Positions 6,533-6,671 of a DNA stretch of 6,671 nt are shown here, piece by piece; positions within the stretch are counted from its first letter, which is position 1; each line of letters starts with the position of its first letter. Below the pieces are notes generated by a model, which did not search any database, was not told where the DNA came from, and was given only the letters and a program-made list of their open reading frames with translations. Position numbers and translations under genes: made by a program. Where the stretch lies: contig CATPBC010000490.1 in assembly GCA_955652195.1 (NCBI GenBank), positions 1 through 6,671 of the forward strand. Direction: 5' to 3'. The stretch comes from an uncultured Xanthobacteraceae bacterium. Lineage in GTDB: Bacteria > Pseudomonadota > Alphaproteobacteria > Rhizobiales > Xanthobacteraceae.

Positions 6533-6671
6533 TCATCTGAACGCACCTAAGATCATCATGCTGCCGCCGACAATGACCACCGCATCAAGCATCGCGGTAT
6601 GGACGTGAACGGGCAGGCGCTCGACGATGAGCTTCGCCAAAAACGTGTAGGGAAATGCGACCACGCCGATC
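6533..6671 (-). CDS. C-terminal 45 residues of a membrane protein, probably TauE/SafE (TSUP) family
   Basis: On the minus strand a frame is open from the right edge of the window to a TGA at 6535-6533, giving the C-terminal 45 residues of a protein that starts beyond the window. It reads IGVVAFPYTFLAKLIVERLP, then a short polar link (VHVHTA), then a hydrophobic helix (about 27-43, MLDAVVIVGGSMMILGAF) ending almost at the C-terminus. A basic or amphipathic segment followed by a last helix with an internal Gly-Gly and a very short tail is how many TauE/SafE anion exporters of eight or so membrane helices end. The membrane nature is clear; the family is a judgement from a short fragment. It converges on hemF, 25 bp away, and I see no terminator hairpin in that gap. 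Confidence 0.55.
   Translation of the reverse strand, partial: IGVVAFPYTFLAKLIVERLPVHVHTAMLDAVVIVGGSMMILGAFR

Noticed and set aside
5755..6546. Long minus-strand frame (263 codons) antisense to hemF.
   Set aside because: It is the antisense shadow of hemF and shows no recognisable domain.

Overview
The window looks like ordinary chromosomal DNA from an alphaproteobacterium, most likely of the Hyphomicrobiales (Rhizobiales) type. The evidence is the GC-rich codon usage, a cytochrome b and a cytochrome c1 gene back to back and followed by apt, a rhizobial-style HemF ending in KWP, and a TrmL-type tRNA methyltransferase next to the bc1 genes. Cytochrome b and c1 are separate genes here, unlike the fused fbcH of Bradyrhizobium and Rhodopseudomonas.

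Layout from left to right: (1) the 3' end of an unrecognised plus-strand gene (2-346). (2) A minus-strand group of three tightly packed genes, transcribed petB (cytochrome b), petC (cytochrome c1), apt (adenine phosphoribosyltransferase), covering 3113 down to 383. (3) A 240-bp divergent gap (3114-3353), then plus-strand trmL (3354-3845). (4) Minus-strand phoD-like Tat-exported phosphatase (3858-5462), ending 12 bp from the end of trmL. (5) A 91-bp divergent gap (5463-5553) with a FixK/FNR-like palindrome, then plus-strand hemF (5554-6507). (6) The last 45 codons of a minus-strand membrane protein, probably TauE/SafE-like, running off the right edge (6533-6671).

Functionally, petB and petC encode two of the three catalytic subunits of the cytochrome bc1 complex (ubiquinol:cytochrome c oxidoreductase), and hemF supplies a late, oxygen-dependent step of the haem synthesis those cytochromes need. 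apt (purine salvage), trmL (wobble-base 2'-O-methylation of tRNA) and the phosphatase are unrelated housekeeping or nutrient-scavenging functions.

Two features stand out. The Rieske iron-sulphur subunit gene (petA), normally directly upstream of petB, is absent from the window. HemF carries an extra segment of about 20 residues between its conserved Trp and GGGG motif, and the DNA of that segment is almost entirely two perfect inverted repeats, as if a small palindromic element had entered the gene in frame. I see no CRISPR array, rRNA, tRNA, insertion sequence or defence system, and no clear sign of a wholly new multi-gene system.
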